The notes under the pieces: model-generated
Seen by the model: the letters and a program-made list of their open reading frames with translations, nothing else
Told to the model about the DNA's origin: nothing
Databases searched by the model: none
Assembly: GCA_902768795.1 (NCBI GenBank)
Contig: CACXMS010000029.1
Coordinates: forward strand, 1-36,929
DNA from: an uncultured Eubacteriales bacterium
GTDB taxonomy: Bacteria; Bacillota; Clostridia; Christensenellales; CAG-138
Direction: 5' to 3'
DNA: 36,929 nt
In this document: positions 24,746 through 33,565 of the stretch, piece by piece
How the letters are laid out: every line of letters begins with the position of its first letter
Position numbering within the stretch: position 1 is the first letter of the stretch
Position numbers and translations under genes: made by a program

Positions 24746-25792
24746 ATGACAAAACAGGTATGGGCCGGAAAAACGCCGATCGGCGGGGGCGCGCCGGTTG
24801 CGGTGCAGTCGATGTGCAATACGGACACGCGGAATGTCGAGGCGACGGTGGAGCAGATTCACCGCCTCGAAGCCGCCGGGTGCGAGATCATTCGCGTCGC
24901 CGTATTCGATCAGAAAGCGGCGGAAGCGATCCGCGCGATCCGCGACCGGATCTCGATCCCGCTCGTCGCGGACGTGCATTTCGATTATCGGCTTGCGCTG
25001 AAAGCCGTTGAAAACGGCGTCGATAAGCTGCGGATCAATCCCGGCAACATCGGCAGCGCGGAGCGCGTCCGCAAGGTGGCGGATTGCTGCAAGGCGCACG
25101 GCGTGCCGATCCGCATCGGCGTCAACGGCGGTTCGCTCGAAAAGGAGCTTCTTGCGCTGTATGCCGTTGATCCGGCCGAAGCCATGCTGAAAAGCGCGCT
25201 CGGCCACGCAAAGATTCTGGAGGACTGCGGGTTCGACGACATCGTACTGTCGCTCAAGTGCACGACGGTCGCCGCGACGGTTGCGGCATACCGGCTTGCC
25301 CATGCGCGGACAGACTACCCGCTGCACGTCGGGATCACGGAGACGGGACCGGTGGAAACCGGGATCATCAAGTCCGCTGCGGGGATCGGTTCGCTGTTGA
25401 TGGACGGGATCGGGGATACGATCCGCGTTTCCCTGACGAGCGATCCCGTGCGCGAGGTGGAGACGGGACTGGCGATCCTGCGCGCGGTCGGCGTGCGGAA
25501 GGACGATGTGGAGATCGTTTCCTGCCCGACGTGCGGCCGCACACGCTGCAACGTCGAAGAGGCGGTATCGTATGTCAACGCGCATATTCGCCACAATGCG
25601 GGCTATCTCAAGGTCGCGGTCATGGGATGCGCGGTCAACGGCCCGGGCGAAGCGCGCGCCGCGGATCTCGGCGTCGCGTTCGGCGACGGAAAGGGCGTTT
25701 TGTTCCGCAAGGGCGAGATCATCGAGAGCGGAACGTATGAAACGATGCTGCGCCGCGTTGTCGAGGTCGCAAACGGCATGCTCGGCAGCTGA
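24746..25792 (+). CDS. ispG: (E)-4-hydroxy-3-methylbut-2-enyl-diphosphate synthase
   Basis: A 348-residue iron-sulfur enzyme of the MEP pathway that reduces MEcPP to HMBPP. 'GGGAPVAVQSMCNTDT' at the N-terminus, 'PLVADVHFDYRLAL', 'LRINPGNIGS', 'PIRIGVNGGSLE' and 'LHVGITETG' build the TIM barrel. The [4Fe-4S] cysteines are in 'SCPTCGRTRCN' and 'VMGCAVNGPGEA'. It is the short bacterial form. GAGGTTGAT precedes the ATG, which is 1 bp after rseP. The enzyme needs flavodoxin or ferredoxin as electron donor. Confidence 0.97.
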   Translation: MTKQVWAGKTPIGGGAPVAVQSMCNTDTRNVEATVEQIHRLEAAGCEIIRVAVFDQKAAEAIRAIRDRISIPLVADVHFDYRLALKAVENGVDKLRINPGNIGSAERVRKVADCCKAHGVPIRIGVNGGSLEKELLALYAVDPAEAMLKSALGHAKILEDCGFDDIVLSLKCTTVAATVAAYRLAHARTDYPLHVGITETGPVETGIIKSAAGIGSLLMDGIGDTIRVSLTSDPVREVETGLAILRAVGVRKDDVEIVSCPTCGRTRCNVEEAVSYVNAHIRHNAGYLKVAVMGCAVNGPGEARAADLGVAFGDGKGVLFRKGEIIESGTYETMLRRVVEVANGMLGS

Positions 25793-25810
25793 GAGGGCAG
25801 GGGGAGACGA

Positions 25811-28800
25811 ATGAAGGAAGAACTGCGCGAGGTTTATGAGCGATCGGGCATTTCGGAAGCGCACTTAGGCATAAAGAACGTACAGGTCCGGCGCGGGCAG
25901 AACGAGATGCAGATTTTCTGCGAGCGCAAAAAGGGCTTGGTTGAGGACGAACGCCTGCTGCAGTGGGAATCGCTTTTGCGGGAACTGCTGCCGGAGTGGC
26001 GTGTTTCCTATACCTATACAATGGTGAGCGCCGAACCCGCCGCGATTATGACGCCGAAAAAGAAACTGAACGACGTCGAAGCGCCGATTCCCGAGGACGG
26101 CGTGCTGTACGGAAAAGCGATCCGAAAGAACGAAACGACCGCGATCTGCTCGATCGAGGAAAATGAAAACGATACCGTGCTGGTCGGACGGATGGTTTCG
26201 GCCGAGCTGCGCGATGAATGGACGCGCGAGGGAAAGAAACCGAACTGCCGGCTGCAGCTGAATCTGACCGATTTCACCGATTCCGTGTATTGCTCGGCGA
26301 ATCTGAACGAGGAATGGCAGGCGATCCGGCTGCAGAACTGGCTGAACGCCGCGGACAAGGCGGGTAAGGATCTGAAAGTCAAGGGCGTCTGCAAAACGAA
26401 GCGGAAAACGGGCGAGCGCGTTTTTTACGCCGACGCGATCGAGCTGTCCGAGCGGAAGCTTCGAATGGATGCGTCCGAAGAAAAGCGCGTCGAGCTGCAC
26501 CTGCATTCGCGAATGAGCACGATGGACGGCATAACAAACCTGACCGATGCCTTCAAAACCGCAAAAAGATGGGGGCACAAGGCGATCGCGATTACCGATC
26601 ACGGCGTCGTGCAGGCGTTCCCGGAGGCCGCGAAAGCGGCAAAAGCCACAGGCGTGAAAGCGTTGTTCGGCGTAGAGGGCTATCTGATTCCCGATACCGA
26701 TTTGCAGCCGCTTGAAAATGCGGTTTATACGGTATTCGATATTGAAACGACCGGTCTGAAAGCCGAAAAGAACGAGATTATCGAGATCGGCGCGGTGCGC
26801 GTTGAAAACGGCATCGTCACCGATCGGTTTCAGTCGTTTGTCAACGACGGCGAAACGATCCCGAAGAATATCACGGATCTGACCGGTATTACCGAAGCGA
26901 TGATCGCCGGCGCGCCGCCGACGCGCGAGGTGCTGGAGCGGTTCCGTGCTTTCGCGGACGGAACGACGCTGGTCGCGCACAACGCGTCGTTTGACGTTGG
27001 ATTTATCACGCATCACGGCGCGCGATTCGGAATTACGTTCCCGATGCCGTACGCCGATACGCTGATGCTGTCGCGGTATCTGCTGCATGACGAGCTGCCG
27101 AATCATAAACTGGATACGATCTGCGGATGGTTCCGTGTCGATATGGGCAGCCATCACCGCGCAGACGACGATGCGAACAGCTGCGCGATGATTCTGCTGG
27201 AGTTTATCCGGATGCTGACGGAGCGCGGCGTGCAGTCGCTTCCGGTGATTCCGGACGCCGACGCCGCCTACAGGCATCAGCAGACGACGAAGGAACGGCA
27301 CCGCTCGTTCCATATCATCCTGCTTGCGCAAAGCCAGATCGGCATGAAGAACCTCTACCGGCTGATCAGCTATTCCCATCTCGACCACCTGCACGGCAAG
27401 CCGATGATCCCGCGCAGCATGCTGTCCGTATTCCGCAAGGACCTGATCCTCGGATCCGCGTGTGAGGCCGGAGAGCTTTTTCGCGCGATTCTGGACGGGG
27501 AACCGGAGGATCGGATCGAGCATATTGCCCGGTTCTATGATTATCTCGAAATTCAGCCGATCGGCAACAACGCGTTTTTAATGCGCGAGGGCAAGGTGAA
27601 GGACGAGGACGGTCTGCGGGACCTGAACCGCAGGATCGTAGCGCTCGGCGAAAAGCTCGGGCTTCCGGTCGCCGCGACCGGGGATGTGCATTTTCTGGAG
27701 CCGGAGGACGCGATTTACCGCGCCATATTGATGAGTAAGCTGGGCTTTGAGGACGCGGAGCAGCAGGCGCCGCTGTATTTCAAGCCGACCGACGAGATGC
27801 TGCGGGAATTTGCCTATCTCGGAGAACGGAAAGCGCACGAGGTCGTGATTGAAGTACCGAATCGGATCGCGGATCTGTGCGGCGAACTGAAACCGTTCCC
27901 GGACGGGACGCATGCGCCGAAGATCCCGAACGCGGCGGAGGAGCTTCGTTCGATGGCGGTTGCCAGGGCGCATGAGGTGTACGGCGATCCGCTGCCGGAC
28001 GTCGTGCAGGCGCGGCTCGATAAGGAACTCAAATCGATCATCGGCAACGATTTCTCCTCCCTGTATCTGATGGCGCAGCGGCTTGTCAAAAAGTCGCTGT
28101 CGGACGGCTATCTGGTCGGCTCGCGCGGATCGGTCGGCTCGTCGCTCGTTGCGACGATGGCCGGCATCACGGAAGTCAACGCGCTGCCCGCGCACTATGT
28201 CTGCCCGAAGTGCCGCTTTTCCGATTTCAATGTCGATCACACGGTGTATACCGTCGGCGCGGATCTTCCGAACCGCGCATGCCCGGTCTGCGGGACAAAT
28301 CTGAAAAAAGACGGCTTCGATATCCCGTTCGAGGTCTTTTTGGGATTTCACGGCGACAAGACGCCCGATATCGACCTGAATTTCTCCGGCGAGTATCAGC
28401 CCGTCGCGCATAAATACGTCGAGGAGATGTTCGGCAAGGGTCATGCGTTCCGGGCGGGGACGATTTCCGGCATCGCGGAAAAGAAGGGATACGAATGCGT
28501 TTATTCGTTTCAGGAAGCGACCGGCCGCACCTACGGAAACGCGGAGATTGAGCGCCTTTGCAAGGGCTGCCTGAACGTTAAGGTCACGACCGGACAGCAT
28601 CCGGGCGGCATCGTCATTGTGCCGAAGGATAACGATGAATTCGTGGAGATTTACGATTATACGCCGGTGCAGTATCCCGCGGACAAGGTGGATAAGAATA
28701 CGATCACAACGCATTTTGATTTCCATGCGATGGACGACCGCCTGGTGAAACTGGATATTCTCGGGCACGACGATCCGACCGCGCTGCGAATGCTGGAAGA

Positions 28801-29818
28801 TATCACCGGGCTGAATCCGCGGTCGATCCCGCTTGACGATCCCGAAACGCGGGAGCTGTTCTGGTCGACCGATTCGCTGCATATCGATCTCAGCGAGATC
28901 GACTGCTCGCTGGGAACGCTCGGCGTGCCGGAGTTCGGAACGGGCTTTGTCCGGCAGGTGCTCGAAAACACGCGCCCGACGACGATCGAGGAGCTCGTGC
29001 GAATCGCCGGTCTGACGCACGGAACGGACGTCTGGCTGAACAATGCGGAGCCGCTGGTGATGGGCGGTATCGCAAAGCTGAACGAAGTGCTTTGCACGCG
29101 CGACGATATTATGAACTATCTGATCGCGCACGGCATGGAAGCGTCGCTGTCCTTCAAGATCATGGAGCGCGTCCGGAAGGGAAGAGGCCTGACGGACGAG
29201 ATGGAACAGGCGATGACGGAGGGGAAGATTCCCGAGTGGTTTATCAGCTCGTGCAAAAAGATCAAATACATGTTCCCGCGCGGCCATGCCGCGGCTTATA
29301 CGATGATGTCGTTCCGCGTCGCGTACTATAAGGTGCATTATCCGAAAGAATTCTATGCCGTGTATTACACGGTGCGCGCGGATGCGTTTGATATCACCAA
29401 GTCGATCGGCGGCGCAGAAGCAGTTCTGCAGCAGATCCGTCTGCTCGAGGAAGGATCCGTGCAAAAGACCGACAGCGAAAAGAAAAAGGACAAGGAGCTG
29501 CAGACGATCCTCGAACTTGTGTATGAAATGAACCTGCGCGGGATCCCGATGCTGAACGTCGACATCTATAAGAGCGCCGCAACCCGGTTCCTGATTGAAG
29601 GCGACGCGATCCGTCCGCCGTTCAATGCGATCCCCGGCGTCGGCGGAAACGCCGCGGAAGAGATTGTGGCGCGGCGCAGGATAGGCGCAGTTTATCCGAC
29701 CGTGGAGGATTTTGCCCGCGAGACCGGCGCGAACACCGGAATCGTTGCGTCGCTGGAGCAGCTCGGCTGTTTCGAAGGCATGCCGAAGAAAAAGCAGATG
29801 TCGCTGTTTGATTTCTGA
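25811..29818 (+). CDS. polC: DNA polymerase III subunit alpha, PolC type
   Basis: A 1335-residue replicative polymerase with built-in proofreading, specific to low-GC-lineage Gram-positives. Domains in order: an N-terminal and OB-fold region (1-220), PHP part 1 from about 227 ('VELHLHSRMSTMDGITNLTD', 'AITDHGV'), an inserted DnaQ-type exonuclease from about 305 ('FDIETTGLKAEKNEIIEIGAV', 'LVAHNASFDVGF', 'HRADDDA'), and PHP part 2. A palm follows with 'GSRGSVGSS', a four-Cys zinc site ('VCPKC' near 798 and 'ACPVCG') and the metal-binding 'DKTPDIDLNF' (about 848-860). It ends in a fingers/duplex-binding region with 'FPRGHAAAYTMMSFRVAYYKVHYP'. It is about 100 residues shorter than the B. subtilis enzyme, mainly at the N-terminus. 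GGGGGAG precedes the ATG. No clear terminator follows. Confidence 0.97.
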   Translation: MKEELREVYERSGISEAHLGIKNVQVRRGQNEMQIFCERKKGLVEDERLLQWESLLRELLPEWRVSYTYTMVSAEPAAIMTPKKKLNDVEAPIPEDGVLYGKAIRKNETTAICSIEENENDTVLVGRMVSAELRDEWTREGKKPNCRLQLNLTDFTDSVYCSANLNEEWQAIRLQNWLNAADKAGKDLKVKGVCKTKRKTGERVFYADAIELSERKLRMDASEEKRVELHLHSRMSTMDGITNLTDAFKTAKRWGHKAIAITDHGVVQAFPEAAKAAKATGVKALFGVEGYLIPDTDLQPLENAVYTVFDIETTGLKAEKNEIIEIGAVRVENGIVTDRFQSFVNDGETIPKNITDLTGITEAMIAGAPPTREVLERFRAFADGTTLVAHNASFDVGFITHHGARFGITFPMPYADTLMLSRYLLHDELPNHKLDTICGWFRVDMGSHHRADDDANSCAMILLEFIRMLTERGVQSLPVIPDADAAYRHQQTTKERHRSFHIILLAQSQIGMKNLYRLISYSHLDHLHGKPMIPRSMLSVFRKDLILGSACEAGELFRAILDGEPEDRIEHIARFYDYLEIQPIGNNAFLMREGKVKDEDGLRDLNRRIVALGEKLGLPVAATGDVHFLEPEDAIYRAILMSKLGFEDAEQQAPLYFKPTDEMLREFAYLGERKAHEVVIEVPNRIADLCGELKPFPDGTHAPKIPNAAEELRSMAVARAHEVYGDPLPDVVQARLDKELKSIIGNDFSSLYLMAQRLVKKSLSDGYLVGSRGSVGSSLVATMAGITEVNALPAHYVCPKCRFSDFNVDHTVYTVGADLPNRACPVCGTNLKKDGFDIPFEVFLGFHGDKTPDIDLNFSGEYQPVAHKYVEEMFGKGHAFRAGTISGIAEKKGYECVYSFQEATGRTYGNAEIERLCKGCLNVKVTTGQHPGGIVIVPKDNDEFVEIYDYTPVQYPADKVDKNTITTHFDFHAMDDRLVKLDILGHDDPTALRMLEDITGLNPRSIPLDDPETRELFWSTDSLHIDLSEIDCSLGTLGVPEFGTGFVRQVLENTRPTTIEELVRIAGLTHGTDVWLNNAEPLVMGGIAKLNEVLCTRDDIMNYLIAHGMEASLSFKIMERVRKGRGLTDEMEQAMTEGKIPEWFISSCKKIKYMFPRGHAAAYTMMSFRVAYYKVHYPKEFYAVYYTVRADAFDITKSIGGAEAVLQQIRLLEEGSVQKTDSEKKKDKELQTILELVYEMNLRGIPMLNVDIYKSAATRFLIEGDAIRPPFNAIPGVGGNAAEEIVARRRIGAVYPTVEDFARETGANTGIVASLEQLGCFEGMPKKKQMSLFDF

Positions 29819-29864
29819 TTTACAGAAAATTCATAAAATCGGGTTTGCTTTTCCAAAGGAACGC

Positions 29865-29893
29865 TTGACTTTCCGGGCTTCTTTCGTTAGAAT
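29865..29893 (+). promoter_or_regulatory. Promoter of rny
   Basis: TTGACT (29865-29870), a 17-bp spacer and TAGAAT (29888-29893), close to consensus. The leader to the rny ATG is about 160 nt, the longest in the window. Confidence 0.7.
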
Positions 29894-30008
29894 ATACATG
29901 AGTAATCCTGTACTGCCTCGTGCGTTTATTGATAGATTTTCGATTCGATTGTGGTTTTGGACCGTATTTCGGCCTTTTGATAAATCCGATTTGTTTTGTT
30001 GTATATTG

Positions 30009-30034
30009 ATAACCGGGCAGGTGTGCTCGGTTAT
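30009..30034 (+). promoter_or_regulatory. Leader hairpin before rny
   Basis: ATAACCG (30009-30015) and CGGTTAT (30028-30034) form a perfect 7-bp stem with a 12-nt loop, followed by ATTATTATAGATAGGAG. The ribosome binding site lies 12 nt downstream. It may be a processing or autoregulation site in the long leader; the following AU-rich tract is not a classical terminator U-run. Confidence 0.4.
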
Positions 30035-30057
30035 ATTATTATAGATAGGAGTAAGCA

Positions 30058-31608
30058 ATGGACTGGTGGGAAATTGTACTGATGGTCGCCTGCCTGGTGG
30101 TCGGCGCTGTCGGCGGAATCCTGATCGGATATAAATACCGCAGGGATGTGGCTGAAGCGAAAGTCGAAAAAGCCGAAGATACCGTAAAACGACTGTACGA
30201 CGAAGCCGAGAAAAAAGCGGAAGAGATCCGCAAAGAGAAACTGCTGGAAGCCAAAGAAGAAACGATCCGAATCCGTTCCGAAGCGGATAAAGAGATCCGT
30301 GAACGCCGCGCAGAGGTGCAGCGCACCGAGCGCCGTCTCTTCCAACGGGAAGAATCGCTCGATAAAAAGCTCGAAGGCGTTGAAGCCCGCGAGCAGGCAA
30401 TGAACAAGCGCCTTGCCGAGATCGACAAAGTCGAAGAAGAAATCAAGGAGATGCATCGTAAGCAGGCCGAAGAGCTCGAACGGATTTCGGGCATGACGGC
30501 CGAAGAGGCAAAGGCGATCCTGATCAGCAGCGTCGAGCAGGAAGCGCGCCGCGACGCGGCGGTACTGCTCCGCGATATCGAACAGAAAACCCGAGAGGAA
30601 GCCGAAAAGCGTGCGCGGAACATCGTATCGCTTGCGATTCAGCGCTGCGCCGCGGACCAGGTCGCGGAGGCGACCGTTTCGGTCGTCGCGCTTCCGAGCG
30701 ACGAAATGAAGGGCCGCATCATCGGACGCGAGGGACGCAACATCCGCGCCCTCGAGACAGCGACCGGCGTCGATCTGATCATCGACGATACGCCTGAAGC
30801 CGTAATCCTGTCGTCGTTCGATCCGGTTCGCCGCGAGGTTGCCCGCATCAGTCTTGAAAAGCTGATCATGGACGGCCGGATCCATCCTGCCCGCATCGAG
30901 GAAATGGTCGAAAAGGCGAAGAAAGAGGTTGATACGCAGATCCGTGAAGCCGGCGAAGCCGCTGTTTTAGAGGTCGGCGTACACGGCCTTCACCATGAAC
31001 TCGTCCGGTATCTCGGCCGCATGAAGTACCGTACCAGCTACGGTCAGAACGTGCTCCGCCATTCGATCGAAGTCGCGCATCTTGCCGGCATCATGGCGGC
31101 GGAAATCGGCGCGAACGTAACGCTTGCCAAGCGCGCGGGCCTGCTGCACGATATCGGCAAGTCGATCGACCACGAGGTCGAGGGCAGCCATGTTCAGATC
31201 GGCGCGGACCTCGCCAAGAAGTATCGCGAGAACGCGCAGGTCATTCACTGCATCATGGCGCACCACGGCGATGTGGAACCGAACTCGATCGAAGCCGTTC
31301 TGGTGCAGGCGGCGGACGCGATCTCGGCTGCACGTCCGGGCGCGCGCCGCGAGACGCTCGAGACTTATATCAAGCGCCTTGAGAAGCTTGAGGAGATCGC
31401 CAATTCGTTTGACGGCGTCGATTCCTCGTATGCAATTCAGGCGGGCCGTGAAATCCGCATCATCGTCAAGCCGGAGAAGATTTCCGACGCCGATACGGTG
31501 ATCGTTGCGCGCAATATTGCAAAGCGGATCGAGAACGAGCTGGAATATCCGGGACAGATCAAGGTCAACGTGATCCGCGAGACACGGACGACCGAATATG
31601 CAAAATAA
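30058..31608 (+). CDS. rny: Ribonuclease Y
   Basis: A 516-residue membrane-bound endoribonuclease that starts bulk mRNA decay in Firmicutes. An N-terminal membrane helix (about 5-25, '[20 protein letters not shown]') is followed by a long charged coiled coil (30-190). The KH domain starts near 207 ('[25 protein letters not shown]'), and an HD domain contains '[19 protein letters not shown]' and the metal-binding H364-D365 in '[10 protein letters not shown]'. The C-terminus '[15 protein letters not shown]...[11 protein letters not shown]' is standard, and the length is normal. A TAGGAG site precedes the ATG. The long leader upstream may allow control of its own mRNA (inference). A dipeptidase gene follows after 66 bp. 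Confidence 0.97.
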   Translation: MDWWEIVLMVACLVVGAVGGILIGYKYRRDVAEAKVEKAEDTVKRLYDEAEKKAEEIRKEKLLEAKEETIRIRSEADKEIRERRAEVQRTERRLFQREESLDKKLEGVEAREQAMNKRLAEIDKVEEEIKEMHRKQAEELERISGMTAEEAKAILISSVEQEARRDAAVLLRDIEQKTREEAEKRARNIVSLAIQRCAADQVAEATVSVVALPSDEMKGRIIGREGRNIRALETATGVDLIIDDTPEAVILSSFDPVRREVARISLEKLIMDGRIHPARIEEMVEKAKKEVDTQIREAGEAAVLEVGVHGLHHELVRYLGRMKYRTSYGQNVLRHSIEVAHLAGIMAAEIGANVTLAKRAGLLHDIGKSIDHEVEGSHVQIGADLAKKYRENAQVIHCIMAHHGDVEPNSIEAVLVQAADAISAARPGARRETLETYIKRLEKLEEIANSFDGVDSSYAIQAGREIRIIVKPEKISDADTVIVARNIAKRIENELEYPGQIKVNVIRETRTTEYAK

Positions 31609-31617
31609 AACGGGATT

Positions 31618-31657
31618 GCAGAGGGCATATCGGAGGATCGGTATGCCTGCTCCTTTT
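31618..31657 (+). terminator. Weak terminator or attenuator after rny
   Basis: GCA + GGCATA (31618-31620, 31624-31629) pair with TATGCCTGC (31642-31650) around a 3-nt bulge, followed by TCCTTTT. It lies between rny and the dipeptidase and probably only partly ends transcription. Confidence 0.45.
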
Positions 31658-31674
31658 GAACGGAGGAACAGATT

Positions 31675-32601
31675 ATGCGCTATCCGATAGCGGACGCCCA
31701 TTGCGATTACCTGTTCGGCGCGATGGAATACGGCTGGAACATTCAAAAGGGCAAGCGCGAGCAAACGATGACGCTTCCGAATTTCCTTGCGGGAAATCTG
31801 AAGCTGCAGTTTTTTGCCGCGTGGACGGACACGACGCTGTCCTTGCCGCCGCTTGAACAGGTTCTGATGATGATCGACCGGTATTACGAGATGCTGGAAA
31901 CCACGCCGTCGATCGTTCGCCTGACGCGGGAGTTTGACCCGACGGGGGACACCATGGCGTCGGTGCTTACGGTCGAGGGCGCCGAGTGCGTCGAAGCGTC
32001 CCCGTCGATCCTGCGGGATCTGTATCGGCTCGGCGTCCGCGCGATGACGTTCACCTGGAACAGCAACAATGAGCTTTCCGGCGCGGCGCAGGGCAAACGG
32101 CAGAAGGGCTTTACAAAAGAAGGGAAAGCGATTCTGCAGGAAATGAACCGTCTGGGAATGGCGTTCGACGTATCCCATCTTTCCGACGCCGGAATTGACG
32201 ATGCGCTGCGGTGGAGCGATGCGCCGATCTTCGCATCGCATTCCAACTGTCGCGCGCTGTGCAATGTTCCCCGGTGTCTGAAGGACGAGCATATCCGCGA
32301 GATTGCCCGGCGCGGCGGCGTGGTCGGAATCAATTATTACGGGCCGCAGCTGACGGAAAGCGGCAAAGCCGTGATCGACGATATCGTGCGCCACATTCGC
32401 CATGCGGTTGAAATCGGCGGCGTGAACGCCGTGTGCCTCGGATCGGATTTTGACGGAATGACGCGGTATCCGGAGGACCTGCCGAATCCGTCGAAGCTGC
32501 AGGATCTGTGCGCTGCGCTCGGGAAAGCCGGCTTTTCCGAGAACGAGGTCGAACGGATCGCTTACCGGAACCTGCACGATTACATCGTCTCCTTCCTATA
32601 A
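31675..32601 (+). CDS. Membrane dipeptidase-type peptidase (M19)
   Basis: A 308-residue cytoplasmic zinc dipeptidase of the renal dipeptidase family. Zinc ligands are visible as 'DAHCDYL' (H9, D11), the bridging glutamate in 'VEGAE', His in 'DVSHLS' and 'ASHSNCRAL', and Asp in 'GSDFDGM'. There is no signal peptide. Bacterial members cleave dipeptides, including those with D-residues, so a role in peptide or peptidoglycan fragment turnover is plausible. GGAGG precedes the ATG at 31675. The last 22 bases overlap the convergent Spo0A-like gene. Confidence 0.93.
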   Translation: MRYPIADAHCDYLFGAMEYGWNIQKGKREQTMTLPNFLAGNLKLQFFAAWTDTTLSLPPLEQVLMMIDRYYEMLETTPSIVRLTREFDPTGDTMASVLTVEGAECVEASPSILRDLYRLGVRAMTFTWNSNNELSGAAQGKRQKGFTKEGKAILQEMNRLGMAFDVSHLSDAGIDDALRWSDAPIFASHSNCRALCNVPRCLKDEHIREIARRGGVVGINYYGPQLTESGKAVIDDIVRHIRHAVEIGGVNAVCLGSDFDGMTRYPEDLPNPSKLQDLCAALGKAGFSENEVERIAYRNLHDYIVSFL

Positions 32602-33368
32602 GGGACGGAACTCGCCAGATCCGCTGGCGACGCGGCATCCAACCGCTGCATTTCGCGTGAGATCGTGTCCGTTTCGACACGGTCAAAGAGCCGCAGACGG
32701 ATGCGCTCCGCGACCGTCATTAAAAATGCGGAGTTGGACGGCGTCGGTTTATCGTCCCGGGTGGTGTAGCCGAAGAAGGACTCGATTTCCCTGAGATCTG
32801 CGCGCAGCCAACCTGTTTCGATCGCGTGACGCATCGAGTGCTCGATCTGCGGGACCGGTTTTCCGGTCTGTTCACTGACAGCGGGATACAGCTCGTACAT
32901 CATGGAAACAGGCGCGCCCGAGGGCTGATTCAAAAGATAGAGCAGCGCGAGCCGCAAAAGATGAAATCCCCTGAGATGCGGGGAGATCCCGAGCCGAAGG
33001 AGCATTTCCGAGCAGTAGCGATCCATCATGCGTTCGGGCGGCGTACGGATTTGAATGTCCGGCTGAAAGGACTCGATCCATTGCGCCACGTTCTGCGGCG
33101 AAACGGGCGGGAAGAAACAGCTGACGACGTACGAGGGCAGCGCAAACGGCAGCGGACGGTCCAGAATCAGATAGACCCGCGGAAACGGATCGACTGCGAG
33201 CCGATCCAGCCGAAAGAGCATTTCGAATGCGTCTTCGTCTTTTTCGGGGATTTGTACGATCAGATCGCTTGCGCCTTCGCGGAAAAGCCGTTCGAGCGTA
33301 CGGTTGATGTTGTCCAGCGTCATAACCGGCGTTGCCGGGGACGATTGTGCTGTAAGGGAATAACGCAT
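32580..33368 (-). CDS. Spo0A-like DNA-binding protein with degenerate receiver domain
   Basis: A 262-residue protein. Residues 120-228 match the Spo0A C-terminal DNA-binding domain: 'LLRLGISPHLRGFHLLRLAL', 'LYPAVSEQTGKP', the recognition helix 'QIEHSMRHAIETGW' (174-187), and 'FFGYTTRDDKPTPSNSAFL'. In Spo0A the same places read 'GVPAHIKGYQYLR', 'VERAIRHAIEVAW' and 'KPTNSEF'. Residues 20-100 look like a shortened receiver: 'GASDLIVQIPEKDEDAFEML' aligns with the phospho-acceptor loop, but Gln takes the place of Asp and the N-terminal acidic pair is missing. So it binds DNA without phosphorylation control, or as a partner of Spo0A (inference). ATG at 33368 has AAAGGAGG upstream. No other sporulation gene is nearby. 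Confidence 0.85.
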   Translation of the reverse strand: MRYSLTAQSSPATPVMTLDNINRTLERLFREGASDLIVQIPEKDEDAFEMLFRLDRLAVDPFPRVYLILDRPLPFALPSYVVSCFFPPVSPQNVAQWIESFQPDIQIRTPPERMMDRYCSEMLLRLGISPHLRGFHLLRLALLYLLNQPSGAPVSMMYELYPAVSEQTGKPVPQIEHSMRHAIETGWLRADLREIESFFGYTTRDDKPTPSNSAFLMTVAERIRLRLFDRVETDTISREMQRLDAASPADLASSVPYRKETM

Positions 33369-33370
33369 GA

Positions 33371-33412
33371 TGACGAACCTCCTTTTTCTGCATTTTCATC
33401 GATTTTTCGGCA
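33371..33412. promoter_or_regulatory. Two 0A-box-like sites upstream of the Spo0A-like gene
   Basis: TGACGAA (33371-33377, plus strand) and TGCCGAA (read on the minus strand, 33412-33406) both fit the Spo0A target TGNCGAA. They lie 3 and 38 bp before the start codon in opposite orientation. The motif is short, so chance is not excluded. Confidence 0.3.
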
Positions 33413-33470
33413 AAAAGCAATAACGGTTTTGTTACAGAACGGTACGCAATGATGAACAATCGATGAAGGA

Positions 33471-33492
33471 CTGCAAATCACGCAATTTGCAG
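33471..33492. repeat. Inverted repeat in the divergent promoter region
   Basis: CTGCAAAT (33471-33478) and ATTTGCAG (33485-33492), a perfect 8-bp repeat with a 6-nt centre, lies 17 bp before the -35 box of the lipoprotein gene. It could be an operator or a structure; no T-run follows. Confidence 0.4.
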
Positions 33493-33508
33493 GTCGCTGC
33501 TGCCCGGA

Positions 33509-33537
33509 TTGACACGGCAGGACGGCTTTGCTATAAT
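33509..33537 (+). promoter_or_regulatory. Consensus promoter of the CHAP lipoprotein gene
   Basis: TTGACA (33509-33514), a 17-bp spacer and TATAAT (33532-33537), a perfect sigma-A consensus and the strongest promoter in the window. The start codon is 28 bp downstream. Confidence 0.9.
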
Positions 33538-33565
33538 GAACGAAATCTCGGAGAGGAGGCAGGCA

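Noticed and set aside
27578..29464. Long minus-strand frames opposite polC (also 25865-27523)
   Set aside because: Same shadow effect; polC motifs run through the whole region on the plus strand.
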